NCBI GenBank assembly: GCA_026390695.1
Contig: JAPLFL010000117.1
Span: 1-64,000, forward strand
Length of the DNA stretch: 64,000 nucleotides
Source of the DNA: Candidatus Kapaibacterium sp.
GTDB lineage: Bacteria > Bacteroidota > Ignavibacteria > Kapaibacteriales > UBA2268
Direction of reading: 5' to 3'
The notes below the pieces were generated by a model, which saw only the letters and a list, made by a program, of their open reading frames with translations, did not search any database and was not told where the DNA came from. The first letter of the stretch is position 1. Each line of letters begins with the position of its first letter. The position numbers and the translations under genes were made by a program. Positions 1 to 7,235 of this stretch are shown piece by piece.

Positions 1-136
1 CCAATGCAAATGCTGAATCTTTTAACGCGAAGGTAAAACTATTTAGAGCTAATCTCAGAGGGGTGATTGATACTAAGTTTTTCCTCTTTAGATTAGCTAA
101 ACTTTTTGCTTAATCCCCAAAAATTTGACATGACCC
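1..136. mobile_element. right end of an ISL3-type insertion sequence (partial)
   Basis: The first 113 bases encode the C-terminus of a transposase. After its stop, bases 114-136 contain a sequence (minus strand: GGGTCATGTCAAATTTTTGG) that I take as the terminal inverted repeat. Beyond about base 136 the minus strand reads as a good ArsA-family protein, and inside the element that reading frame loses similarity and stops. This places the element boundary inside an arsA-like gene. The left end lies outside the window, so the inverted repeat partner and the target duplication cannot be checked here. Confidence 0.7.
3..113 (+). CDS. transposase, C-terminal end (ISL3 / ISAon1-like), cut by window edge
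   Basis: An open frame enters from the left edge and ends at the stop TAA at 111-113. The 36 visible residues contain NANAESFNAKVK, then FRANLRGV, then FFLFRLAKLFA. This is the pattern I recognise from the C-terminus of ISL3-family (ISAon1-type) DDE transposases common in Bacteroidota; the AESFNAK stretch carries the last catalytic Glu region. The protein would cut and join DNA ends during transposition. It runs convergent to, and overlaps, the truncated arsA-like frame. Family assignment rests on a short fragment. Confidence 0.7.
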   Translation, partial: NANAESFNAKVKLFRANLRGVIDTKFFLFRLAKLFA

Positions 137-474
137 AAAACTTCTTCAACAGGATCGTTGTTGAATTGACTTGCCAGTGCATTAAAGCGATTCTGAAAAA
201 CTCCTTTTGCATCTTTAGGATTAATATTCATTCCACATAAATTTGGGATGAGATTGATGTCAACTTTTTTTTCTCCACCAATTTCCTGTTGGAAAACAGT
301 TGATAAACTTACTGTAGGATCAGTCGATACAATAGTTGTTTTATAATTATGTTCTGCAAACCAGATGGCAATTGAAGTAGCCATCGTAGTTTTTCCAACA
401 CCTCCTTTGCCACCTAAAAACAAATATTTGGTTTTTCCATCTGGCATCATAATTTGTGATAATTTATTTGTCAT
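97..474 (-). pseudogene. arsA: arsA-like anion-transporting ATPase, 5' fragment cut by an IS
   Basis: ArsA-family ATPases drive arsenite extrusion or, in other relatives, insert membrane proteins. The fragment has the deviant Walker A motif GGKGGVGKTT at residues 21-30 and the following TIVSTDPTVSL segment (residues 47-57), both hallmarks of the family. Normal ArsA proteins or halves are about 300 residues or more, but this frame stops after 125. The last 11 residues (from about residue 115) come from the end of the insertion sequence rather than from arsA. Switch II, the metal-binding cysteines and the second half are missing, so the product is almost surely non-functional. It lies 13 bp downstream of an arsD-like gene, the classical arsDA order. 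Confidence 0.75.
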
Positions 475-487
475 GTTATTCCTTTAT

Positions 488-832
488 TTAATTTAATATA
501 TTTTGATTTTTTGTTAATGCATTTAGTAAAGTATCGAAACTTGGAATCCCATAAGATATAATTTCACCGTTCACGGCAAAAACTGGAAGAATTTGTTTAC
601 CGTTTCTCATTAGATCCATTACTTCATCATAATTTTTTTTATTTAGACTTTCTAACATACTCATTGAAGCAATCAGTTCGGTAACTTTAGCTTTTGTACC
701 CGATTCCTCAACTGCCCGATTAATCATATTCTTCATTGCAGATTCAGCATCTTTAGCTAATTTACTGCAACATCCTGATTTTACAATTAAGATATTTTGC
801 ATATCTTCTTGATTTTGATTGATATTATTCAT
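488..832 (-). CDS. ArsD-like thioredoxin-fold metallochaperone
   Basis: 114 residues. An ArsD-like pattern is visible: a strand followed by a vicinal cysteine pair (SGCCSKL, C21-C22), a middle stretch ELIASMSMLESLNKKN matching the ArsD region 'NL..P..F..N', and the cis-Pro-type ending LPVFAVNGEIISYGIPS. ArsD passes arsenite or antimonite to ArsA and can act as a weak repressor; here the third ArsD cysteine is not obvious. The neighbour downstream is the broken arsA-like gene, which supports the call. Met11 (MQNILIVKSG) is an alternative start. It could instead be another small redox-active thioredoxin-fold protein. Confidence 0.6.
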   Translation of the reverse strand: MNNINQNQEDMQNILIVKSGCCSKLAKDAESAMKNMINRAVEESGTKAKVTELIASMSMLESLNKKNYDEVMDLMRNGKQILPVFAVNGEIISYGIPSFDTLLNALTKNQNILN

Positions 833-909
833 TTTAATTCTCTCATAAGTTTGTTTGATTTTTAATAAACAATTGTTTTTTCATCAATAATAAAATTGAG
901 ACAGCCTCT

Positions 910-983
910 AGGGGAGATTTAAGTAAGTTCCTTATTTGTAAATAATATTTCAATTGTGTCAAATCTTGATGAAAAATCTGGGA
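910..983 (+). repeat. MITE-like element, partial copy A
   Basis: The stretch from GGGGAGATTTAAGTAA through AATAATATTTCAATTG to AAAAATCTGGGATA aligns with the right-hand parts of the copies at 3235-3421 and (inverted) 19640-19812. The left half is missing. The motif GAGACAGCCTC, seen at the ends of other hairpin elements here, lies directly before it at 898-908. It occupies most of the gap between the DGC gene and the arsD-like gene. Confidence 0.65.
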
Positions 984-1028
984 TAAAAGAAATCCCAGGA
1001 TAATTAAACTTTTCATTTGTCCCCTTTC

Positions 1029-1544
1029 CTATTTTAGTAATTGAGAAATACTATTTGCTGCAACCGAAGCAAATTCATCTAACTCAGATTCGGTTACATC
1101 GTTGATTCCGTATAAACTTCTGTCGAATTCATATAGACTGTCCACGTGAATGATTTCGGGCTTCAAATCCTCTAAAACCCCCATCATCATCTTTGATGCA
1201 CACTCAATAAAACAACCTTCTAATGCAATCACTCTTTTGGCACTTTCAACCATTTTGCGCTGTCCGCCGTTTTTAATGAATGCTCCGCCGAGACAAATCC
1301 TAACAGTACGCTCAGGCATTAAGGAAAAACACAGCTTGTTTGCTGCTCGGCGCGAAACATCGCCTCGCAGGCAAGCTCCTTCGCATGATAAAATGGCAAT
1401 AGGGGTTTGGTCTCTTAGTTTTTCTGATGCAAAGCTTTCGCAAACGTCACAAACTCTCTTTGTTTTTTTAATTTTAACAATATCATATTTGTCCGAAACA
1501 GAGACAAAATTGATTTCCAAACTTTTATTTTCTTCATTTAACAT
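1029..1544 (-). CDS. putative zinc-binding protein, DGC-domain family
   Basis: 171 residues with at least eight cysteines in pairs: CDVC (32-35), SCEGAC (54-58), C72, C84 and EGCFIECASK (C111, C115). The last segment matches the 'DGC...CA' signature of the DGC family of putative zinc-binding proteins, with Glu in place of Asp. These proteins often sit beside arsenic or other metal genes in anaerobes, but their biochemical role is not established. Here it is upstream of the arsD- and arsA-like genes with a 196-bp gap occupied by a repeat. I infer a metal-handling role. Confidence 0.7.
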   Translation of the reverse strand: MLNEENKSLEINFVSVSDKYDIVKIKKTKRVCDVCESFASEKLRDQTPIAILSCEGACLRGDVSRRAANKLCFSLMPERTVRICLGGAFIKNGGQRKMVESAKRVIALEGCFIECASKMMMGVLEDLKPEIIHVDSLYEFDRSLYGINDVTESELDEFASVAANSISQLLK

Positions 1545-1569
1545 AATAAGACTCCTAAAGTTATAAAAA

Positions 1570-2388
1570 TTAATATAAAATATTATTATTCAAATCAATA
1601 TACTTAAAAATCCCGAAACAAATATTCTTAGGTATTCGAAAATATTCTTCGATTACATCTGCTAACTCTTCTGCATTAGTAAGAGTTACAGTTAGTGTGT
1701 TCTCAAAATTTGATTGAGAATATTCCAAACCATTGATCCTAATGTATTTTCCAGAAACGTATTTCGTTAATAAAATTGTATTGAGAAAAGTTGAATTTTC
1801 GTTAAAAGAATTTTTAATTACATTATTAAAATCAAGAATATTCCTGCTTTTTGAATTTAATAAATATCCATGAGTTAAATTATCGTTCCAGTACATCTCA
1901 ACCTTTGTACAATTATTTGAATCCTTAGGGTTGATAATATATTTAAATTTCCCAAAGGTAATTTCATACTTTTGAAACAAACTCAGCGGTATAGGTTCAA
2001 TAAAAGGGGCTGCATATCCAACATCTATTAGATATTCCGTACCAGAGAAATCGACAGTAATTGCGCAATGAACATTTGGTTTACTCATATCGGCACTACA
2101 AAATTTGACATTGTAACCTAAAAAAAATAACAGAAGATAAAAGTAATAATTATTTGAATAGCAGGTTCCACCGAAATTGTAATCATCTATATTCCTTAAA
2201 TATAAACCAAAGCATGGAATATTTGTTAGATTATTATTTTTATACAGGTAAAGTTTTGAAATATTTTCAAATGGGATTTTAGATAAATGCGCTTTAATCA
2301 GCTCGGACAAAGTGCTTAAATTATTCTTCGAGACATTCACATCTAAAATATCTAAATAATGTCTCATTAACGTTCTATTTGAATCCAT
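1570..2388 (-). CDS. arylamine N-acetyltransferase-like protein
   Basis: 272 residues, the usual length of the family. The Cys-His-Asp triad is visible: C76 in FGGTCYSNN, H107 in PNVHCAITV and D122 in YLIDVGYAAPF. Family members transfer an acetyl or other acyl group from a CoA thioester to arylamines or to amine groups on natural products, through an acyl-Cys intermediate. The motif normally reads RGGxC, but here the Arg is replaced (NFGGTC), so the protein is divergent and its substrate cannot be predicted. It starts 2 bp after the stop of the upstream cupin gene, which suggests coupled translation. Confidence 0.75.
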   Translation of the reverse strand: MDSNRTLMRHYLDILDVNVSKNNLSTLSELIKAHLSKIPFENISKLYLYKNNNLTNIPCFGLYLRNIDDYNFGGTCYSNNYYFYLLLFFLGYNVKFCSADMSKPNVHCAITVDFSGTEYLIDVGYAAPFIEPIPLSLFQKYEITFGKFKYIINPKDSNNCTKVEMYWNDNLTHGYLLNSKSRNILDFNNVIKNSFNENSTFLNTILLTKYVSGKYIRINGLEYSQSNFENTLTVTLTNAEELADVIEEYFRIPKNICFGIFKYIDLNNNILY

Positions 2389-2390
2389 AA

Positions 2391-2756
2391 CTAATTAAAT
2401 TTTTGAATAAAATCTTCACGAACCGGATAAAATATATCTAACATAACAAAAGATTCTGCTCCAATGCAAGCATCTCCGTGAGGAGTATTTGCAGGAATAC
2501 AAAAGAAATCTCCTTTCTCAACGACTCTTTGTTCATCGCCGATGCGTAAAAGACCTTTTCCAGAATACACCATCCCGATTTGTTCATGTGGATGAGAATG
2601 AATAGGCACAAATTCACCTGGGAGAGTGGTGTTGAGAGCCATCATCATTTCTCCACCGTATAGTCCGGTCAGAATTGTTGTTTCAAGTCCGGGCAATTGA
2701 ATGATTTTTTTTGATTTTGCCGGATTAATAAAATTTTCGATTTTTTCTTGTTTCAT
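2391..2756 (-). CDS. cupin-domain protein
   Basis: A 121-residue single-domain cupin. Cupin motif 1 appears as HSHPHEQIGMVYSGKG (residues 53-68; metal-ligand candidates H53, H55 and E58) and motif 2 as CIPANTPHGDA (H93). Small cupins bind a metal ion and act as isomerases, dioxygenases or ligand sensors; nothing here narrows this further. It forms a tight pair with the following acetyltransferase-like gene, so the two may act on related small molecules (inference). Confidence 0.75.
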   Translation of the reverse strand: MKQEKIENFINPAKSKKIIQLPGLETTILTGLYGGEMMMALNTTLPGEFVPIHSHPHEQIGMVYSGKGLLRIGDEQRVVEKGDFFCIPANTPHGDACIGAESFVMLDIFYPVREDFIQKFN

Positions 2757-2797
2757 AAATAATTCTTTTTTAGTAGTTAATTAATAAAAATAAGTAT

Positions 2798-3202
2798 TTA
2801 AAATAAATTATCCCAAATCTCATCAGGGATAGTTACTCCGAATTTCCTGATCATATAATCATCAATATTCATTACTTTATCAAAAGCAATTGATAAGTAA
2901 AGGTATTGTAAAATATTGGTTTCGCTTAACGCTTCACTGAAATTAGACTTTATATCCAGATAAATTATCTCCTCAGAAAACTGTTCGGCAGTATAATCAA
3001 TTCTTACCCTGTCAATTTGATTATAATAGTGCCAGAGCCCGTTTGACACTAATGTTTTTAATATATCTCCACCGAAATAATCCTGAATTACAAGAGCAGT
3101 AACGGCACATTGCCCACGGGCAGGATTTATAGGTGACCAAAAAATACTCGATTCTGATGACCAAATTTTTCTTAGAACATTTAATATATAAGTCTCATTC
3201 AT
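2798..3202 (-). CDS. YunG-family protein of unknown function
   Basis: 134 residues. The N-terminal part IFWSPINPARGQCAVTALV followed by QDYFGGDILKT and then HYYNQIDRVRIDYTAEQF is the conserved core of the YunG family (named for a Bacillus subtilis protein). The family has no established function; the Cys-Gln-His pattern suggests a papain-like fold, which is inference. A MITE-like element separates it from the gene upstream. Confidence 0.65.
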   Translation of the reverse strand: MNETYILNVLRKIWSSESSIFWSPINPARGQCAVTALVIQDYFGGDILKTLVSNGLWHYYNQIDRVRIDYTAEQFSEEIIYLDIKSNFSEALSETNILQYLYLSIAFDKVMNIDDYMIRKFGVTIPDEIWDNLF

Positions 3203-3234
3203 TTATAATTTTTCCGATAATTGAAAAAAATATC

Positions 3235-3421
3235 ATTATCCCAAATATTTCAAAAGACAATAAAAATACCCCTACCCAGGTTATAGAAAGTAGAAAGGTA
3301 GAAGGTAGAAAAGAAGAATTAAATTCCCCACACCCGCAAAAGAGAGGTGGGGGAGATTAAAGTAATTCATTATTTGCTTATAATATTTCAATTGCATCAA
3401 ATCTTAATAAAAAATCTGGGT
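3235..3421 (+). repeat. MITE-like element, copy B
   Basis: It begins with ATTATCCCAAATATTTCA at 3235-3252, which equals the terminal repeat of the copy at 19640-19812. Inside are CACCCGCAAAAGAG and GGGGGAGATTAAAG, and it ends with a degenerate terminal repeat, TTAATAAAAAATCTGGG, at about 3404-3420. The element ends directly next to the stop codon of the gene at 3422-3799. No protein is encoded; frames across it are spurious. Confidence 0.7.
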
Positions 3422-3799
3422 TTAGCCAAGAAGCGGTATTAAAAATAGAGCTGCTCCAATAAGAAAAATAATTGTCATTAGATTTGATTTCAGGGATTTA
3501 ATACCAAAGAATATTACCTGTTCAATTGCTCTTCCGAACCAAAAGAGAAAACCTCCCAAAAGGAAAACTCTTCCAATGGAAGTTGTTAAAAGATCGTGGC
3601 TATAAAAAATACACAACAGAGCGGTAAAGAAAAAAACAAAAATCAATCTCAGGTTAAGAATCTGTAGGATTGCTTTATTTACTTTACTTATTCTTTCCAA
3701 ATCCCTCTTCCAATCAAAAATTTTCCAAAAGAGAATATGGAAAATTACGAACGACAAACTATGGATGCCGCCGATTAAAATCAATATTTCATTACTCAT
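3422..3799 (-). CDS. small four-helix integral membrane protein
   Basis: 125 residues with four hydrophobic segments at about residues 5-25, 50-67, 77-98 and 106-124, joined by short charged loops such as FDWKRDLERISKVNK. I do not recognise a family. Size and topology resemble DoxX/DUF-type inner-membrane proteins of accessory regions. The stop codon abuts the repeat element at 3235-3421, so the natural C-terminus may have been changed by the insertion. Confidence 0.55.
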   Translation of the reverse strand: MSNEILILIGGIHSLSFVIFHILFWKIFDWKRDLERISKVNKAILQILNLRLIFVFFFTALLCIFYSHDLLTTSIGRVFLLGGFLFWFGRAIEQVIFFGIKSLKSNLMTIIFLIGAALFLIPLLG

Positions 3800-3821
3800 T
3801 ATAAGCTTTCTTATTATTTAT

Positions 3822-4349
3822 TTACTTTTTTGAGGCTATTTCGATAGCTGCTTTTATGGGCAAGATGTTCCCTGTTATCAGATAATGGTTTAGCATTGCT
3901 TCACCCATTGCAAATTCAAAAGGAAAACTCTCAGCAATAGCACCCAAAGACCGATTCCCTTGTTCTGTTAGTCCGATAAGTAATTGGTCAACTAATGAAT
4001 GGGTAGTGCCATCTCCATTCTCAACTAATGTAAACGAGATACAAGACACTCTGATGGAATTCATTCTCACAAATTCAATTTTTTTGTTTGGCTCATAATG
4101 GGTCACCACCCAGACATCGGATGTTGGTTCATCTGATAAATCAATTTTCGATGGTTCACCGAAAAATCCCGTTCTAAAAACACAATTTTTTTCAGCAATG
4201 CCTGAATTAGAGTGGATTAAATCGCAGTTCCATGTTTCTATCCATTCATATTCACGAGTTGGACAAAGAAGAGGGAACACTCTCTCAGCGCTTGCTTGAA
4301 TTTTTTGTAAATAACTTAATTTGATACTTTTTGATTTGAAATTCGACAT
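3822..4349 (-). CDS. SRPBCC (START/polyketide cyclase-like) protein
   Basis: 175 residues starting with a typical opening, IKLSYLQKIQASAERVFPLL, then W-rich segments (EYEWIETWNCDLIH) and VWVVTHYEPNKKIEFVRM, which fit the helix-grip fold of the SRPBCC superfamily. Members bind hydrophobic ligands in a deep cavity. The ligand is unknown. It is 22 bp upstream of the membrane-protein gene at 3422-3799, which it probably shares a transcript with. Confidence 0.6.
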   Translation of the reverse strand: MSNFKSKSIKLSYLQKIQASAERVFPLLCPTREYEWIETWNCDLIHSNSGIAEKNCVFRTGFFGEPSKIDLSDEPTSDVWVVTHYEPNKKIEFVRMNSIRVSCISFTLVENGDGTTHSLVDQLLIGLTEQGNRSLGAIAESFPFEFAMGEAMLNHYLITGNILPIKAAIEIASKK

Positions 4350-4399
4350 TTTGGCCCCTTATAAAATTTAAAACTGTTTATTGATTAATTAAATATGTA

Positions 4400-5677
4400 T
4401 CATTCTTTAATGAACTTATCTTGTAGTAGGATAGAATCATTTTTTGCTGTCACGAAGTATATACCTTGTTGTAAATCTTCAATCTGAAAAGAAATTACTT
4501 CTTGATATAGGATATTTTTCAGAACTTTTACAAGTTCGCCATAAGAGTTCATCACTTCAATTGTGCAATAACCTTCACCCGGAATTTTGAAATTAATTGT
4601 TTGGTTCGCCGGATTCGGGTATGTTGAATTGATAGAAGCTAAAGTGTTTGACTCAACAGACGAAGTCTCAGCTTTATAGACCAATCCAAAAGGAGAAAAA
4701 AACTGTCCTTCAACACTCATTCCTGCTGCAAAAGCATCGGAATTATTATTCATAACTAACGAAAAGAATTTATAACCATCACCTGAAGTTATTTCTTTGC
4801 TGGTTAATCCTGCATCATTTGAAATATACAAGGTGCTTGAAGTATTGCCGTTTGCAATAGAATATAAAAAATTTACAGAGTCTTTCGCTGTTCCGAATAA
4901 ATTTAATTTCTCTGGTTTATATATTTTACTATATTTATTCCATGATGATCCAAAATCTTTGCTTTTGTAAATATTTCCGGCAGTATCATAAGCAATAATG
5001 GTTTCCTTTGAAAAGCACATCACATTCTGTAGATTTACCGACGCTGAGATTTTCTTTTCTTCCCAACTACTGCCATTATTAGTAGTAGTATGTAAGCCGC
5101 CGTATCGCCCGATTGCATAACCAAATCCATCATTTTGGATTTGATATATAACAGCACCGGGCATTGACTTGGCAACAGTATCCTCACTCCATGTTAATCC
5201 TAAATCATAAGATTTATAAGATTTATTAGATGCCAAATCTTCGCCTAATCCGATAACTGATATTTTATTCCCTGTTCTGTGAATAATTCTCGGTAGAAAT
5301 TTTTCAAATTCCGTCAGCACTTTAAATTCCGCTGTTTTGGTATTTAATGAAAATAAAACTGCATCTTTTAATTTTGGTCCTTGTAGCTGATATTGACCAG
5401 CAAGCAAAATTGTGTTATTATCAATTAAATCAAAACAATCAAAATTGATCCCTTCGTAACTCTGACGATATTCTTCCCAATCTACTCCTCCATTCTTGGT
5501 AATTGAAATACCATTGATTCCTCCGAAAATCAGAATAGAATCGTTATAACGATAAATTTTTGTGGACATTAAATCAATAGATCCAAAATTTAATTCCAAA
5601 AGTCCAGCTTGAATTGATTTTGGCACTATTAATAAAAACATTGCAAAAATTGCTAAAACATAAATACGCTTAAACAT
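4400..5677 (-). CDS. secreted T9SS protein with photosystem-assembly/BNR-like repeats
   Basis: I place the start at the ATG at 5675-5677 because AAGGAT lies a few bases upstream and the product then begins with a clean signal peptide (MFKRIYVLAIFAMFLL...IQA); an in-frame start at 5722 adds 15 residues before it. The body has repeated sialidase/Ycf48-like 'SxDxGxSW' units, e.g. TKNGGVDWEEY, SYDLGLTWSED, TTNNGSSWEEK, SKDFGSSWNKY. The last ~75 residues (YPNPANQTINFKIPG ... GIYFVTAKNDS) form a type A T9SS sorting domain. It is therefore predicted to cross the outer membrane and be attached or released. The ligand is unknown. Confidence 0.8.
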   Translation of the reverse strand: MFKRIYVLAIFAMFLLIVPKSIQAGLLELNFGSIDLMSTKIYRYNDSILIFGGINGISITKNGGVDWEEYRQSYEGINFDCFDLIDNNTILLAGQYQLQGPKLKDAVLFSLNTKTAEFKVLTEFEKFLPRIIHRTGNKISVIGLGEDLASNKSYKSYDLGLTWSEDTVAKSMPGAVIYQIQNDGFGYAIGRYGGLHTTTNNGSSWEEKKISASVNLQNVMCFSKETIIAYDTAGNIYKSKDFGSSWNKYSKIYKPEKLNLFGTAKDSVNFLYSIANGNTSSTLYISNDAGLTSKEITSGDGYKFFSLVMNNNSDAFAAGMSVEGQFFSPFGLVYKAETSSVESNTLASINSTYPNPANQTINFKIPGEGYCTIEVMNSYGELVKVLKNILYQEVISFQIEDLQQGIYFVTAKNDSILLQDKFIKE

Positions 5678-5761
5678 AAAAAAATCCTTAAAAAATTTAA
5701 AATAATTATTCTTCCAATCCAAATAGAAAATTTAATTATCAAATTCATAAATATTTTCAAA

Positions 5762-6526
5762 CTATCTGATCATCACCGGTGACCATGCATCTATTGCTTT
5801 TACAGCAGAATCTTTAGTAAATGCTGCATGAAATACATTTGAAGGTATAGCTATAACTTCACCCTTTTTTACACATATTGTTCTGTTTCCTAACTCAAAA
5901 TACAATTCACCTTCAAGTATATGAGTAATTTGTTCGCTCTTGTGGTTATGCCAGTCAAAATAACAATTAGGCCCAATATCATAATATGTAAGTGTAGTAC
6001 GATCAAGACTGACAGACCACATTGAATAACCCCTAAAATTAGTTTTTAGCTGCATGATATCTTTGGTAATCAACATTGCTTCATTAAAAATAAATTTACT
6101 CATACAAGTTGCTGTTTCATGGCATAAATCTAAGTATTTATCCATTACGAAAGGCACCGAATTTCTATCAACTTTTTCAAATCCAAGTTTTGCAAAGAAA
6201 ATTTCGGCTGATAAAGTAAATAAATACAGTTGCTTAATTCCGTGCTGTAATGATAATGCAAGTATTTTAAAATATAATTCACGGGCTATCCCGTTATTCC
6301 TGAATTGCTCATCTACAGCAAGCGAGCGAACGAGACCATAATCACCGTAAACCTCGAGTCCGATAGTTCCAATTAACTTATTGTCAATTTCTGCAAGAAT
6401 AAAATTTCCAATATTTTCGTCTATATCGTTAATATGCATATTATTAACCGATAGAAAATTTTTGATCATTCCAGCTTCACTTTGATGAGCGAAACGATAA
6501 TTTACCGAATCCTTCATGTTTGACAT
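5762..6526 (-). CDS. ArsN2-like N-acetyltransferase fused to a cupin domain
   Basis: 254 residues in two parts. Residues 1-150 are a GNAT acetyltransferase of the ArsN2 type: GLEVYGDYGLVRSLAVDEQF, then the acetyl-CoA loop RNNGIA (76-81), then AEIFFAKLGFEKVDRN, and the subfamily ending LCHETATCM (C135, C141). ArsN2-type enzymes are linked to arsenic resistance. Residues about 155-254 are a cupin with DWHNHKSEQITHILEGELYF (H193, H195) and IPSNVFHAAF (H233). ArsN2 proteins are usually about 150 residues without a cupin, so the fusion is unusual. The metal or organic substrate of the cupin half is unknown. Arsenic-type genes nearby (arsD- and arsA-like) agree with the call. Confidence 0.75.
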   Translation of the reverse strand: MSNMKDSVNYRFAHQSEAGMIKNFLSVNNMHINDIDENIGNFILAEIDNKLIGTIGLEVYGDYGLVRSLAVDEQFRNNGIARELYFKILALSLQHGIKQLYLFTLSAEIFFAKLGFEKVDRNSVPFVMDKYLDLCHETATCMSKFIFNEAMLITKDIMQLKTNFRGYSMWSVSLDRTTLTYYDIGPNCYFDWHNHKSEQITHILEGELYFELGNRTICVKKGEVIAIPSNVFHAAFTKDSAVKAIDAWSPVMIR

Positions 6527-6569
6527 TTTTACCTTTCTTATTTAAATTTTGTTTTTGTAAATGATATTT

Positions 6570-7220
6570 TTAATAATTTTTCCCATATTTCAGCTCTACG
6601 GACTTTACACTCTTCATTCCATATTCCTTGTACTTTTCAAGAATATTTCGCATTGATTTTTCACAGTCTGTTGCAATGCAATCTTCAACAATATTTACGA
6701 TATAATTCCGGTTTAAAGCTCCTCGTGCAGTCCAATAAACACAGCCGTCAGCAAATAAACCACTGATGAATAATTCATTCACATGATTGTCAATAAGAAA
6801 AGTGTTTAATTTCTCTGAAGATAAGGCATCAGATTCATTCTTTGAGAAATAAATTTTATTAATGATTTTCAGCCTTTGATCCATTTCTGCTCCGATAGAT
6901 CCCTTGATTGCCGCATTATTCCTGAATAAATTAGCAATATAACCGCTTTTTTCGAATTCATTCCCGATATAAATTACAATTAGATTCATATCCTCTGCTT
7001 TCTCTAATAACTTATTCAAATTCGAAATCATATTTGATGCCTGCGCCGAATCAACTGGCATTTTTGCACTATTAGAAGTAAAATCTTTTTGAATATCCAT
7101 GACCAACAATGCTTTTTTGGGATTCGGATATTTGTTTATTAAATTTCCTTTTGTAGCAAGGGTGCAGTTTGCCAATAAGAATGTTGCAGTGATTAAAATT
7201 ATAATGTTGATGGTTCTCAT
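6570..7220 (-). CDS. isochorismatase-like cysteine hydrolase, lipoprotein
   Basis: 216 residues. The N-terminus is a lipoprotein signal with lipobox LLANC (C19). The hydrolase domain follows: LLVMDIQKDF (catalytic Asp D42), YFSKNE (Lys K127) and SGLFADGCVYWTA (nucleophile C160), the triad of the isochorismatase/nicotinamidase superfamily. Members hydrolyse amide or vinyl-ether bonds. Being lipid-anchored in the periplasm is unusual, because most relatives are cytoplasmic. It follows the metallo-hydrolase gene after 15 bp. Confidence 0.75.
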   Translation of the reverse strand: MRTINIIILITATFLLANCTLATKGNLINKYPNPKKALLVMDIQKDFTSNSAKMPVDSAQASNMISNLNKLLEKAEDMNLIVIYIGNEFEKSGYIANLFRNNAAIKGSIGAEMDQRLKIINKIYFSKNESDALSSEKLNTFLIDNHVNELFISGLFADGCVYWTARGALNRNYIVNIVEDCIATDCEKSMRNILEKYKEYGMKSVKSVELKYGKNY

Positions 7221-7235
7221 AATTTAGTTAGTTAG

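Noticed and set aside
1150-1566. 138-residue plus-strand frame
   Set aside because: It lies opposite the well-supported DGC gene and has no recognisable domain.
1570-7220. Integron cassette array, suggested by many small co-directional accessory genes
   Set aside because: Gaps between genes are often only 2-50 bp, too short for attC sites, and no recurring attC-like hairpin or integrase was seen.
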